DNA of 26,500 nt from Verrucomicrobiia bacterium (GCA_030424825.1 JAUHWE010000001.1:1-26500); one strand, 5' to 3'. Positions 1 to 7,817 are shown, numbered from the stretch's first letter. Numbers and translations are program-made. The notes: generated by a model from the sequence alone, not told the origin.

Positions 1-1
1 C

Positions 2-1243
2 CTGGGCAGCTTCCTGGTAGTAAGAAAACTCTCCCTGCTCGGCGACACCCTTTCCCACGCGGTTCTGCCCGGCGTGGCTTTGGGGTTTCTCTGGAACGCG
101 TCCAAGGATCCTTGGGCAATTTTCATAGGGGCGACCGCAGCGGGAATCCTTGGAGTGGCCTTAGTTGGCTGGATCAAACAAACGACTCACCTCAAAGAAG
201 ACAGCGCTATGGGGATGGTTCTAGCCGGGTTCTACGGTCTGGGAATCTGCATGACCACGGTCATTCAGAACATGGCGATGGGCAACAAGTCCGGCCTAGA
301 CAAGTTCTTCTTTGGCCAAGCCGCTGCCCTCTCAACGGGAGACATAAGGCTTCTCAGTATCATATCCCTCCTTACGGTCGTTCTGATTCTCCTGTTCTAC
401 AAAGAGTTTCTCGCGATTAGCTTCGACAAGGGGTTCGCTCACGCAATCGGCATGCCCGTGCAGATCCTGCACTACGCGCTCATGGCGTTGCTTACGTTCG
501 CAATTGTCGTATCGCTTCAGGCGGTAGGGGTGGTACTCGTTTCGGCACTACTCATCACACCTGCAGCAGCCGCTTTTTTGCTCACGGACCGCATGCACTG
601 GATGTTGGTTCTGGCAGCGGGCTTCGGAATGCTTTCCGGCGTCCTAGGAGCCTTCGTATCCTATCTTTCAAACAATCTGCCCACCGGACCCCTCATTGTC
701 CTCGGGGCGACCCTCATTTTCGTCCTCGCCCTCTTCTTTGGCCCACGGCACGGGCTTCTCACTAAAATATTGCGACGACGGCGACAACGGCAGCGTATCG
801 CCCTGGAGAATACGCTCAAATCCGTTTTCTATCTTTGCGAGAATTCCAATTTTGAGCAGAGAGAGTTTGAGGTGAGCGAACTCGCGGTGGAACGAAATTC
901 GAATTTGCCTGCGATCGAAAAGGAGATTCGCAATCTCGTTAAAGCGGATATGGCCAATTGGCTCATCGACTCGAAAATTCCCGCGTTGAGTGGCCAGGCA
1001 CGATTCAAACTGACCAAAGAAGGCTGGTATCGTGCTTGTGAAATCGTTCGCAATCATCGGCTCTGGGAACTTTACTTGACCAACGCTGCCAGTTACGAGA
1101 GCGACCATGTCCACGACGACGCGGAAGAGATCGAACACATCATCGGCGAAAGTATCGTTAAACGTTTAGAAGCCCGCCTGGAAAACCCAATTCACGATCC
1201 CCATGGCCGTCTCATACCAAGAAGAGACCAGATCATTGCGTAA
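2..1243 (+). CDS. Metal ABC transporter permease fused to a DtxR/MntR-type regulator (YtgCR-like), 5' partial
   Basis: The reading frame is open from base 2, so the true start lies before the window; the visible part is about 413 residues. The first ~250 residues are a polytopic ABC-3 family permease (TroC/MntB/ZnuB type), with the family-typical stretch LLGDTLSHAVLPG near the start. After a very basic linker (RRRRQRQR, bases ~767-796) comes a cytosolic winged-helix domain followed by a DtxR-type dimerisation domain. That domain shows HRLWE, then VHDDAEEIEH, then DPHGRLIP. DtxR ligand position 102 is Glu rather than Cys, as in MntR, which suggests Mn or Fe sensing. By my alignment the N-terminal MntR ligands D8 and E11 are Asn and Lys here. 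The protein probably forms the inner-membrane channel for Mn/Fe/Zn, and the tail may regulate the operon. In Chlamydia YtgCR the equivalent tail is cleaved off to act as a repressor. The ATPase and binding protein are presumably upstream. Confidence 0.9.
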   Translation: MGSFLVVRKLSLLGDTLSHAVLPGVALGFLWNASKDPWAIFIGATAAGILGVALVGWIKQTTHLKEDSAMGMVLAGFYGLGICMTTVIQNMAMGNKSGLDKFFFGQAAALSTGDIRLLSIISLLTVVLILLFYKEFLAISFDKGFAHAIGMPVQILHYALMALLTFAIVVSLQAVGVVLVSALLITPAAAAFLLTDRMHWMLVLAAGFGMLSGVLGAFVSYLSNNLPTGPLIVLGATLIFVLALFFGPRHGLLTKILRRRRQRQRIALENTLKSVFYLCENSNFEQREFEVSELAVERNSNLPAIEKEIRNLVKADMANWLIDSKIPALSGQARFKLTKEGWYRACEIVRNHRLWELYLTNAASYESDHVHDDAEEIEHIIGESIVKRLEARLENPIHDPHGRLIPRRDQIIA

Positions 1244-1361
1244 ACTAATTTCCATGACAGAATGTTTCACAAACGAATTTGTTGTCGGGCTAAATACCTT
1301 TCGACCCCAACACAACCGTGGCATCTGCTTAGGGATAAGCCGCCCAACCTTTGTGAACTTT

Positions 1362-1430
1362 GGTAGCGGGCGATCTCCGAGCGCCCATAGTCGTGTCAAT
1401 CGGGTGGGCGCTCGGAGATCGCCCGCTACC
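1362..1430. repeat. Perfect 26-bp inverted repeat (GTAG-type palindrome) between two permease genes
   Basis: Arms 1362-1387 and 1405-1430 are exact reverse complements, 26 of 26, around a 17-nt loop. Each arm begins GGTAGCGGGCGATCTCCGAG read from its outer end. A related single arm with two changes lies at 7667-7692. The intervening 1244-1460 stretch holds no other recognisable gene. Read as RNA it is a very stable hairpin with no T-run after it. It therefore resembles a REP/BIME element more than an intrinsic terminator. Confidence 0.9.
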
Positions 1431-1460
1431 GTTAGATTCTCAACCCTTCAATTCTAGACC

Positions 1461-2441
1461 GTGCGCGAACAATTTTTTCCACCTTTTGATTGGCACACGG
1501 TTTTTGTTCAACCGTGGAGTGAATACTCGAGCAATTCGTTCTGGATTGTTTTGATGGGATTTCTGGTCGCTGGGACCTGCGGACTCGTCGGTTGCTTTGT
1601 CATCCTGCGACGGATGGCCCTTGTGGGTGATGCTATCAGCCATAGCCTTTTGCCGGGCATCACCCTCGCTTTCCTCCTCACCCATTCACGGGACACTTTC
1701 CCCATGATGCTCGGAGCGGTAATAGCGGGTGTCGTCACGGTCGCTTTGATCGAAGCCATCCGCTACACCTCGCGCATCAAGCCGGACGCGGCGATCGGAA
1801 TCGTGTTTTCGAGTCTATTCGCAGTAGGCGTTATACTCATCTCTGTTTTCGCAGACAAAGTAGACCTAGATGCAGAATGCGTTCTGTATGGAGAACTTGG
1901 TTTCATTCCGCTTCAAGAGGTCGCTCACTTTGGCGGGATCGAAATCGGCCCCGAACCGGTGGTCCGCATGGCAATCATTGCCTTGATCGCCGTCGTTCTC
2001 CTCTTTGCCTTCTTTAAGGAAATGCTCGTCACCTCCTTCGATTCAGGCCTGGCCGCCTCGCTCGGCATCAACCCGACTCGTTACCAGTACGGACTCACTC
2101 TTTTTCTTTCCATCGTAATCGTCAGCTCCTTCGAATCAGTCGGAGTCGTGCTGGTGATCGCGATGATCATCTTTCCCGGAGCCACCGCTTTGATGCTGAC
2201 TGACCGACTCCCTCTAGCGCTAGTGCTTTCCACTTTATTTGGAGCGATCTACGCCTTGCTCGGCTTCCATCTCGCAACCTGGCTCAACGCCTCCATTGCC
2301 GGTGGCATGACCGTGATCGCTGGAATCGTATTCGGGGCGGTTTGGGCGACCGCGCCTCAACGCGGCCTTCTGGTCACCTTGGTCCGAAGACGGCAAACGA
2401 TGGAAGCGCCTCCAATTCCGATCCGCCACGAAGGGCAGTGA
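1461..2441 (+). CDS. Metal ABC transporter permease (TroD/MntD/YtgD-like)
   Basis: A 326-residue ABC-3 family integral membrane protein, second subunit of the Mn/Fe/Zn importer begun upstream. It has about eight to nine hydrophobic segments. The conserved core AGTCGLVGCFVILRRMALVGDA (near residues 37-58, followed by ISHSLLPG) and the later LVIAMIIFPGATALMLTDR match the family. There is no regulator tail; the protein ends shortly after the last helix with a basic cytosolic end. The start is GTG at 1461; no good Shine-Dalgarno sequence is visible, so the exact start is less sure than the family. The order permease-regulator then second permease is that of chlamydial ytgCR-ytgD. The 217-bp gap carrying a strong hairpin is unusual inside such an operon and could reduce expression of this subunit relative to the first. 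Confidence 0.93.
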   Translation: MREQFFPPFDWHTVFVQPWSEYSSNSFWIVLMGFLVAGTCGLVGCFVILRRMALVGDAISHSLLPGITLAFLLTHSRDTFPMMLGAVIAGVVTVALIEAIRYTSRIKPDAAIGIVFSSLFAVGVILISVFADKVDLDAECVLYGELGFIPLQEVAHFGGIEIGPEPVVRMAIIALIAVVLLFAFFKEMLVTSFDSGLAASLGINPTRYQYGLTLFLSIVIVSSFESVGVVLVIAMIIFPGATALMLTDRLPLALVLSTLFGAIYALLGFHLATWLNASIAGGMTVIAGIVFGAVWATAPQRGLLVTLVRRRQTMEAPPIPIRHEGQ

Positions 2442-2500
2442 ATACGCCTCTCAGGCAGAAGTCTCACCATCCCACAATCTTCAACTCCTCTTCTGCGTCT

Positions 2501-2522
2501 CGCCGCGACGTCGGGCCCTACC
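2501..2522 (-). repeat. Single GTAG-headed palindrome unit
   Basis: On the minus strand this reads GGTAGGGCCCGACGTCGCGG, the same GTAGGGC foot as the paired palindromes elsewhere in the window, with internal self-complementarity (GGGCCC, CGACGTCG). It is the only notable item in the 158-bp gap between the permease gene and the convergent lipoprotein gene, and might help separate the two transcription units. It is a single unit without an obvious inverted partner. Confidence 0.45.
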
Positions 2523-2599
2523 ATTGCGCTTTTTAAAAAGACGAACGCAATTGCCCCACTGAGAATCTACGCAACGGAACCTGCTTACCGGCAGACTAA

Positions 2600-3268
2600 C
2601 TACTGGCCGGCTCGCATTTTCGTAATAAAGGAGTTGGCCTCCTCAATCGATCGAGACATTTGCTGTATCAAGGAATCCACTTCGCTGCGCATTCCCAAAG
2701 TCGTCTTATTCAATGCCGCAATCGCTTGAGCGTTCAAGTTGTGCTTAAGAAACAGCGTTTGGTCGCGAAACGCGCTGAGAACGGGATCCATCTTGTGGGC
2801 GGCTCCCTCCATGGCATCGATCAGTTTCGAATAGAGGATTTTAGTTTGGTTCATCTGGTCCTGACTCGCTCGCCGCAATTCCTGATTCGAATATTGCGTC
2901 AGTTCCGCCTCCCATTCCTTAAAGAGCGCCTTGGAGACACTTTTTATGGAATCGATCCGGTCCCAAACCGCCTTTGCCCGTTTTTCGCTTCGATCGAAAG
3001 AATCCTGCAACCGCTCGTACGCGGATTTCAAATCTCCCAATTCAACATTGGAGACGGCTACAAATTCTTCGAACGCACTCGCAAACTGGGCCTTGGCGTT
3101 TTCCTGGGCCTCTTTGCCTTCCTCTACGCGATCTACCAGGATGTCACGCTTGTGCGTACCCATCTTCTCCATCGCTCCATAGTAAACGGATTGGCATCCT
3201 GTTGCCAAAAGAGCGACCAAAACGATCAGCGCGACGGGCATTCGAGAAGTCAAAGGGCGATATTCCAT
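2600..3268 (-). CDS. DUF2959 family lipoprotein
   Basis: 222 residues. The N-terminus is a lipoprotein signal ending in LLATGC, with Cys25 as the likely lipidated residue; a start at 3241 (MPVALIVL...) would give a tighter signal peptide. The mature part begins with the DUF2959 signature SVYYGAMEKMGTHKRDILVDR. It is then almost entirely helical and charged, with heptad-like stretches suggesting long coiled coils. It is probably anchored in the outer or inner membrane, facing the periplasm. The function of DUF2959 is unknown to me. It lies 16 bp downstream of a sulfatase gene on the same strand, so the two are probably cotranscribed, though nothing in the sequence ties it to sulfate-ester degradation. 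Confidence 0.88.
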   Translation of the reverse strand: MEYRPLTSRMPVALIVLVALLATGCQSVYYGAMEKMGTHKRDILVDRVEEGKEAQENAKAQFASAFEEFVAVSNVELGDLKSAYERLQDSFDRSEKRAKAVWDRIDSIKSVSKALFKEWEAELTQYSNQELRRASQDQMNQTKILYSKLIDAMEGAAHKMDPVLSAFRDQTLFLKHNLNAQAIAALNKTTLGMRSEVDSLIQQMSRSIEEANSFITKMRAGQ

Positions 3269-3284
3269 GATAATTCTTGCTAGG

Positions 3285-4718
3285 CTAGTTGATCGGATTT
3301 TGGAACCTAAACTTTTCCACTGGTGATGGCACTTCGGACTTTTCGGCGATTTTCGCTAGGTCCTTCACGAGCTCAGGATGCTGTGCCGCCACGTTACGCG
3401 ACTCGCCAATATCGATGGAAAGATCGTATAGTTCCCAGGCCGCATCGATATCCTTGTCGACATTGTACTTAACCAGCTTCCAGTCACCTTTACGGACTGC
3501 AACACGACCCCCTCTTTCATGAAACGCCCAATACAGGTGCGAGTGCTTTTTCTGCTCTCCCGTTCCGAGCAGCGTAGGAGCGAACGAAACGCCATCGATC
3601 CCCTTGGGTACATCGATTCCCGCTAAATCGCAAACTGTAGGGAGGACATCCCAAAAAGCGGAGACGTGCCTCGTTTTAGTCCCTGCCTCGATCTTCCCCA
3701 TCCAGCGGGCCAACATGGGGACTCGGATTCCCCCTTCGTAGAGATCGCGCTTGTGGCCCCTAAAGGGACCATTGCTATCGAAATAGTCCGGATCCGCGCC
3801 ACCTTCCATATGGGCCCCATTGTCCGAGGTGAAAATGACGAGCGTGTTCTTCTCTATACCGAGATTGCTAAGCTTGTCCAAAATTTGCCCTACATGGTCG
3901 TCTAGCATCGTTATCATGGCCGCAAAGGCCGCATGGCTTTCTGGTTGCGTGCCGTATCCACCATTTCGATAGTTCTCTCCTTCGTCCGTTCCCTCGTAAT
4001 GCTTTTCCGGCAACAGCTTTCCGCGAAAGCGGGCCATGTACCGTTCGGGAGCAAACAACTCGGCGTGAGGAATCACGTGCGGGACAAAGCAGAAAAACGG
4101 TTTGTCCTGGTTTTCTTCAATGAATTCGAGCGTCTTTTCCTGAATGAGTTCGGGCGCGTAGACGCCTTCATGGGTTCCTTCGTTGGCCGTCAAAGGGTAT
4201 CGTTTCCCGCTCGACCACAGATGGTAAGGATAGTAGTTGTGCGCGATTCGCTGGCAATTGTATCCAAAAAACACGTCAAACCCTTGATTAATCGGATCTC
4301 CTTCCGAACCGGGAAATCCCAGTCCCCACTTTCCGAAGGCTCCTGTGACATATCCCTCGTCCTGCAGAATTTCCGCGATGGTCACCGATTCTGCCGGCAG
4401 GGCCATCTGGCCTTCGGGCCTGACCTCAAAGTTTCCACGAATGGGAGTATGACCGGTATGCAATCCCGTCATCAAACACGAACGTGACGGGGCACACACA
4501 GTGCTGCCAGAATAGTGCTGCATGAATTGGATCCCTTCCTTCGCGATCCGGTCAATATTCGGGGTTTCAAAATGCGTTTGCCCATAAAGGCTCAGATCCC
4601 CCCAACCCAAGTCGTCCGCCAATATGTAGACGATGTTGGGACGTTCGCTGGCAGAAGCTGAGGCGATGAAAGCGAGAACGAGAGAGGCAATTAGGCTGGT
4701 CGAAAAAGGTCGTTTCAT
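3285..4718 (-). CDS. Secreted arylsulfatase-type sulfatase (CAPSR)
   Basis: 477 residues with an N-terminal signal peptide (roughly residues 1-24, ending ASASA). The alkaline-phosphatase-fold sulfatase core follows: ILADDLGWGD (metal-binding Asp35-Asp36), the formylglycine signature Cys75-A-P-S-Arg79, AFGKWGLG (Lys130), VPHVIPH (His218) and TSDNG (Asp299, Asn300). All expected active-site residues are present, so it should hydrolyse sulfate esters once Cys75 is oxidised by a formylglycine-generating enzyme, which is not in this window. The likely location is periplasmic or extracellular and the likely substrate a sulfated carbohydrate; substrate and family number cannot be read from sequence alone. 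It is divergent from a second sulfatase and followed at 16 bp by a DUF2959 lipoprotein gene. Confidence 0.95.
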   Translation of the reverse strand: MKRPFSTSLIASLVLAFIASASASERPNIVYILADDLGWGDLSLYGQTHFETPNIDRIAKEGIQFMQHYSGSTVCAPSRSCLMTGLHTGHTPIRGNFEVRPEGQMALPAESVTIAEILQDEGYVTGAFGKWGLGFPGSEGDPINQGFDVFFGYNCQRIAHNYYPYHLWSSGKRYPLTANEGTHEGVYAPELIQEKTLEFIEENQDKPFFCFVPHVIPHAELFAPERYMARFRGKLLPEKHYEGTDEGENYRNGGYGTQPESHAAFAAMITMLDDHVGQILDKLSNLGIEKNTLVIFTSDNGAHMEGGADPDYFDSNGPFRGHKRDLYEGGIRVPMLARWMGKIEAGTKTRHVSAFWDVLPTVCDLAGIDVPKGIDGVSFAPTLLGTGEQKKHSHLYWAFHERGGRVAVRKGDWKLVKYNVDKDIDAAWELYDLSIDIGESRNVAAQHPELVKDLAKIAEKSEVPSPVEKFRFQNPIN

Positions 4719-4811
4719 AAGATAGTAAAGTAATCGTGGGAAGCAATGTAGAGACCTCCCTAAGAAAGTTGCAAGGGTAGCCTGTCCAAATCAGACCGGA
4801 ACTCCTGTAAT

Positions 4812-4827
4812 TTGTTACTCGTAACAA
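4812..4827. promoter_or_regulatory. 16-bp palindrome between divergent sulfatase genes (operator candidate)
   Basis: TTGTTACTCGTAACAA is a perfect 7-bp inverted repeat with a 2-bp spacer, typical of a dimeric repressor or activator site. It lies about 94 bp from the minus-strand sulfatase start and 116 bp from the plus-strand one, so one regulator could control both. The rest of the 4719-4942 gap shows no gene. The cognate regulator is not in the window. Confidence 0.5.
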
Positions 4828-4942
4828 GAGGTCGCTGCGACGGCCTCAGAATTACGATTGCTCCCTATTTCCCAATCACCGATACATGAAGCCCAAGGGC
4901 TCGTCCTTAACCCGCAAACTCGAAAGCTTTTCGAAAACAGAA

Positions 4943-6388
4943 ATGAGAACACCCATAAAAAACCTCCTCCCCATTGCCCTCGCCCTCATTGCAATCGGGC
5001 TTGTAAACGGCACCGTAGCGGTGAAAGCCTCTTCCAAACCCAATTTCCTATTCATCCTGATTGACGATCTCGGGTGGCCAGATCTGGGTTGCTACGGGAG
5101 CGACTTCTACGAAACGCCGCGGATCGACGAACTGGCAGCTTCGGGAGTCCGTTTTACCAATGCCTATGCGGCATCCCCCGTGTGTTCGCCTACTCGAGCC
5201 GCCATCATGACCGGTCGCTACCCTTCACGGGTCGACATTACCGATTGGATTCCCGGAGCCGTGGCAAAGGACCCGAAGCTCATCGCTCCCGAGGATCGTG
5301 ACAATTTGGATTTGAAAGAGACCACTTTGGCGGAGGCATTCAAAAAAAAGGGCTACCAGACTTTCTACGCGGGCAAGTGGCATTTAGGAGACGAAGGTCA
5401 CTTCCCCGAGGATCAGGGATTCGATATCAACAAGGGTGGCCACCACAAAGGCAGCCCTCCTGGCGGCTACTACGCTCCCTTCAACAACCCCAGACTGGAG
5501 GACAAGCCAGACGACTACTATCTGACCGACCGCCTCGCCGACGAATCGATCGAATTCCTCGACTACCGCGATGCCTCGAAGCCCTTTCTCCTCTATTTAT
5601 CGTTCTACACGGTTCACACACCCATCCAGGGTTGCGACCAGTACGACGCCTATTTTACCGAAAAGGCCAAAATGCTAACGGGATCCGCTGACCCCATTGC
5701 GGAGCGCGACGGCAAAACACGCTCCCGACAGGACGATCCAAAGTACGCTGCCATGGCAAAGTCGATGGACGACAACATCGGCCGCATCCTCGACGCGCTT
5801 CACGCAAAGGGGCTCGACGAGAACACGGTGGTCATTTTCACGTCTGACAACGGTGGGCTTACCACGAAGGCGACTCCCGGACCCACATCTGTTCTACCCT
5901 TGCGGGCCGGAAAAGGATGGTGCTACGAAGGCGGGATACGTGTTCCGCTGATTATCCGGGCTCCCGGGATCAGCAAGGCAGGACTCGTTTCCGACGTACC
6001 CGCAATCAGCATGGACTATTTTCCTACGATGCTTGAACTCGCGGGCTATAAATTGATGCCCAAACTTCACAAAGACGGGGTCAGCTTGGTCAACGCGATT
6101 CAAGGCAAATCCGTAGAGAGGGACACTCTCTATTGGCACTACCCGCACTACCACGGGTCCATGTGGAAGCCTGGAGCGGCCATTCGCGTCGGAGACTGGA
6201 AAGCGATCCAGTTTTATCACTACGGCGAGGCGGAGCTCTACGATTTGAGTAACGACATTGGAGAACAGAACAATCTCGCCCAATCTCATCCCGAGAAACT
6301 GAAAGCGCTATTAACCAAACTCGCTTCTATTCAGAAAGAAACCTCGGCCCGGCTCCCAACTCCAAACCCAGCTTACACTGGAAATTAG
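4943..6388 (+). CDS. Secreted sulfatase (CSPTR)
   Basis: I choose the ATG at 4943 because it gives a clean signal peptide (MRTPIKNLLPIALALIAIGL...); an in-frame ATG at 4886 would add 19 polar residues before it. The 481-residue product has the sulfatase fold: FILIDDLGWPDLG (Asp41-Asp42), Cys81-S-P-T-Arg85 as the formylglycine motif, YAGKWHLGD (Lys145), SFYTVHTPIQ and FTSDNGG further on. Thr replaces the more common Ser in CxPSR, a frequent and active variant. It resembles the arylsulfatase A / N-acetylgalactosamine-6-sulfatase branch found in large numbers in marine PVC bacteria. It is transcribed away from the sulfatase at 3285-4718, which suggests shared control and possibly successive steps on the same sulfated glycan. 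Confidence 0.95.
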   Translation: MRTPIKNLLPIALALIAIGLVNGTVAVKASSKPNFLFILIDDLGWPDLGCYGSDFYETPRIDELAASGVRFTNAYAASPVCSPTRAAIMTGRYPSRVDITDWIPGAVAKDPKLIAPEDRDNLDLKETTLAEAFKKKGYQTFYAGKWHLGDEGHFPEDQGFDINKGGHHKGSPPGGYYAPFNNPRLEDKPDDYYLTDRLADESIEFLDYRDASKPFLLYLSFYTVHTPIQGCDQYDAYFTEKAKMLTGSADPIAERDGKTRSRQDDPKYAAMAKSMDDNIGRILDALHAKGLDENTVVIFTSDNGGLTTKATPGPTSVLPLRAGKGWCYEGGIRVPLIIRAPGISKAGLVSDVPAISMDYFPTMLELAGYKLMPKLHKDGVSLVNAIQGKSVERDTLYWHYPHYHGSMWKPGAAIRVGDWKAIQFYHYGEAELYDLSNDIGEQNNLAQSHPEKLKALLTKLASIQKETSARLPTPNPAYTGN

Positions 6389-6458
6389 ATTCTAGTAAGC
6401 GCAGAGTCGGTTACATGCTCGTCGCGGCCTTAGCCAGGCCTAACCCAAGTCGGCCAAT

Positions 6459-6672
6459 GAGAGCGTCTAATAAGTCTAAAACAAATTCCCACATGCTTAC
6501 ACTATTTGTTGTAGGTCGTCGCGTCATAGACCCCGACAAGTCGGTGGATGACCGCGTCCAGCCGAAGCTTTACGCGAAGGAGGAGGCGACATTCAGCCCA
6601 ATCGGTGGGTCTTCGACCCGCCCTACATTCTAATTTCATTAGAGACATCTAATTATTGGATACATTCTAAGC
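6459..6672. mobile_element. Degenerate MITE-like element related to the window's IS5-type ends
   Basis: The left end 6459-6476 (GAGAGCGTCTAATAAGTC) matches the left end of the insertion sequence at 24535-24552 at 16 of 18 bases. Bases 6651-6672 match that element's right end at about 17 of 22 (TTATTGGAYAC core). The ~215 bp between holds no plausible gene but contains GTAG-footed arms at 6511-6537 and 6604-6626 and small hairpins. This fits a decayed non-autonomous derivative or a solo relic. No target duplication could be seen. It fills most of the 6389-6714 gap. Confidence 0.45.
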
Positions 6673-6714
6673 AAAAAGTAGTCCTACAAACCTAACCAAG
6701 CAATACCCAGTTCG

Positions 6715-7656
6715 ATGAAACCCACCTTACTCTTTATCGTTTCCACAATCCTTTCAATCACACCCGCTTGGGCTTCCTACCCAGACCAGCCTATCAAGAT
6801 CATTGTACCGACCGCAGCCGGAGGGGGCCATGACACGATAGCCCGTATCTTTCAACGGGCGATACAGGAAGAAGGTATACTGCCTGAAAAACTGGTTATC
6901 GTCAACATACCCGGAGCAGGTGGAGCGGTGGGGACACGAAAAATAAAGGATTCCCCAAACGATGGATACACTATCGGCATTTGGAATCCCAACGCTCTGA
7001 TTTCGGCGAAGCTCATGGGCATAACCAACTACGATCACAATGACTACGAGATTATCGCTATGACCGGCTACACAGAACTCGGAATGGGAGTAAAAGCTGA
7101 TTCCAGCATAACCTCGGTTTCGGAACTCATTAAACAAGCCAAAGCAGCACCCGGCTCCATGAAATTGGCGACGGAAATTGGAACTGCCACCCATATCATC
7201 CCCATGATCCTCGGGAATAAGGCAGGATTCGAATTCCGGATTGTAAATGCCGGAGGCGGCTCTAAACGACTGGCATCCATTCTCGGGGGACATACGGACA
7301 TTAGCATTTTTTCATCCCTAGCACTCATCAATTTCAGCCAATCCGGAATACGCCCCCTACTTCTATTTTCTGAATCTCGCAGTCCCCTTTTACCGGATAC
7401 GCCCACTGCCAAAGAAAGCGGCATCGACATTGTACTGAACGAATCCAGAATCTGGCTGGCGCCAAAGGGCACCGATCCTGAGAAACTGGACGTGTTGCGC
7501 CAGGCATTAAAGACGGCAACCGAATCTCCGGACGCCCAGAAGCAGATGGAGAGTCTAGGGATTTCGCCCGTGTACGGCGACACCGCTGCAGTACTCGAGG
7601 ATATCGAACGCATGCGAACACTCTCCGAACCGGTCGTCGCCAAGATGAAGCGGTAG
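6715..7656 (+). CDS. tctC: TctC/Bug-family periplasmic solute-binding protein
   Basis: 313 residues with a signal peptide (about residues 1-20, ending PAWAS). The mature start YPDQPIKIIVPTAAGGGHDTIAR is the hallmark of the tripartite tricarboxylate transporter binding proteins, followed by the family-typical GAGGAVGT and DGYTIG segments. The length is normal. Such proteins bind carboxylates or other small anionic metabolites in the periplasm and hand them to a TctA/TctB membrane pair. Neither TctA nor TctB is encoded in this window, so this is an orphan receptor here: it may work with a distant transporter or act as a sensor partner. The substrate is unknown. The gene is alone between a MITE-like element and a palindromic repeat. 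Confidence 0.85.
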   Translation: MKPTLLFIVSTILSITPAWASYPDQPIKIIVPTAAGGGHDTIARIFQRAIQEEGILPEKLVIVNIPGAGGAVGTRKIKDSPNDGYTIGIWNPNALISAKLMGITNYDHNDYEIIAMTGYTELGMGVKADSSITSVSELIKQAKAAPGSMKLATEIGTATHIIPMILGNKAGFEFRIVNAGGGSKRLASILGGHTDISIFSSLALINFSQSGIRPLLLFSESRSPLLPDTPTAKESGIDIVLNESRIWLAPKGTDPEKLDVLRQALKTATESPDAQKQMESLGISPVYGDTAAVLEDIERMRTLSEPVVAKMKR

Positions 7657-7666
7657 AAGGATCGAT

Positions 7667-7692
7667 GGTAGCGGGTGATCTCCGAGCACCCA
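7667..7692 (+). repeat. Single GTAGCGGG-type palindrome arm
   Basis: This 26-bp stretch matches the left arm at 1362-1387 at 24 of 26 positions; both changes are C-to-T or G-to-A transitions that preserve the internal complementarity (GGGTG with CACCC). It is followed at 7693-7709 by a small hairpin, CGCGAT and ATCGCG around a 5-nt loop. It begins 11 bp after the TctC stop codon. Confidence 0.7.
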
Positions 7693-7734
7693 CGCGATCA
7701 ACAATCGCGCCAACAGGGGAGCCGCCAACTAAAC

Positions 7735-7817
7735 CGTAGGGCCAGCGCTTGCGCTATGCCGCGTAGGCAGAGTCTCGATGGGGCCTAACGCGGCGTAGCG
7801 CGAGCGCTAGCCCTACG
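7735..7817. repeat. GTAGGGC inverted-pair palindromic repeat (BIME-like), copy 1
   Basis: Arms 7735-7768 and 7783-7817 are inverted copies with three transitions and one indel. Each has a GTAGGGC foot, an internal hairpin around AGCGCTYGCGCT and a GCCGCG tip. The loop contains GCAGAGTCTCGATG (7767-7780). The reverse complement of this loop recurs in copy 3 at 19564-19577, showing that the whole ~83-bp unit is the repeated entity. It lies between convergent genes and may also serve as a two-way transcription barrier. Confidence 0.85.

Noticed and set aside
3933..4487. 184-codon plus-strand frame opposite the first sulfatase
   Set aside because: Fully antisense to a clear sulfatase gene with intact active site; a shadow frame.
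4858..4942. Upstream start (4886) for the second sulfatase
   Set aside because: Would put 19 polar residues before a clear signal peptide; the ATG at 4943 fits secretion better.
6415..6633. 72-codon plus-strand open frame
   Set aside because: Lies across the MITE-like element and its palindromes; no recognisable protein features.
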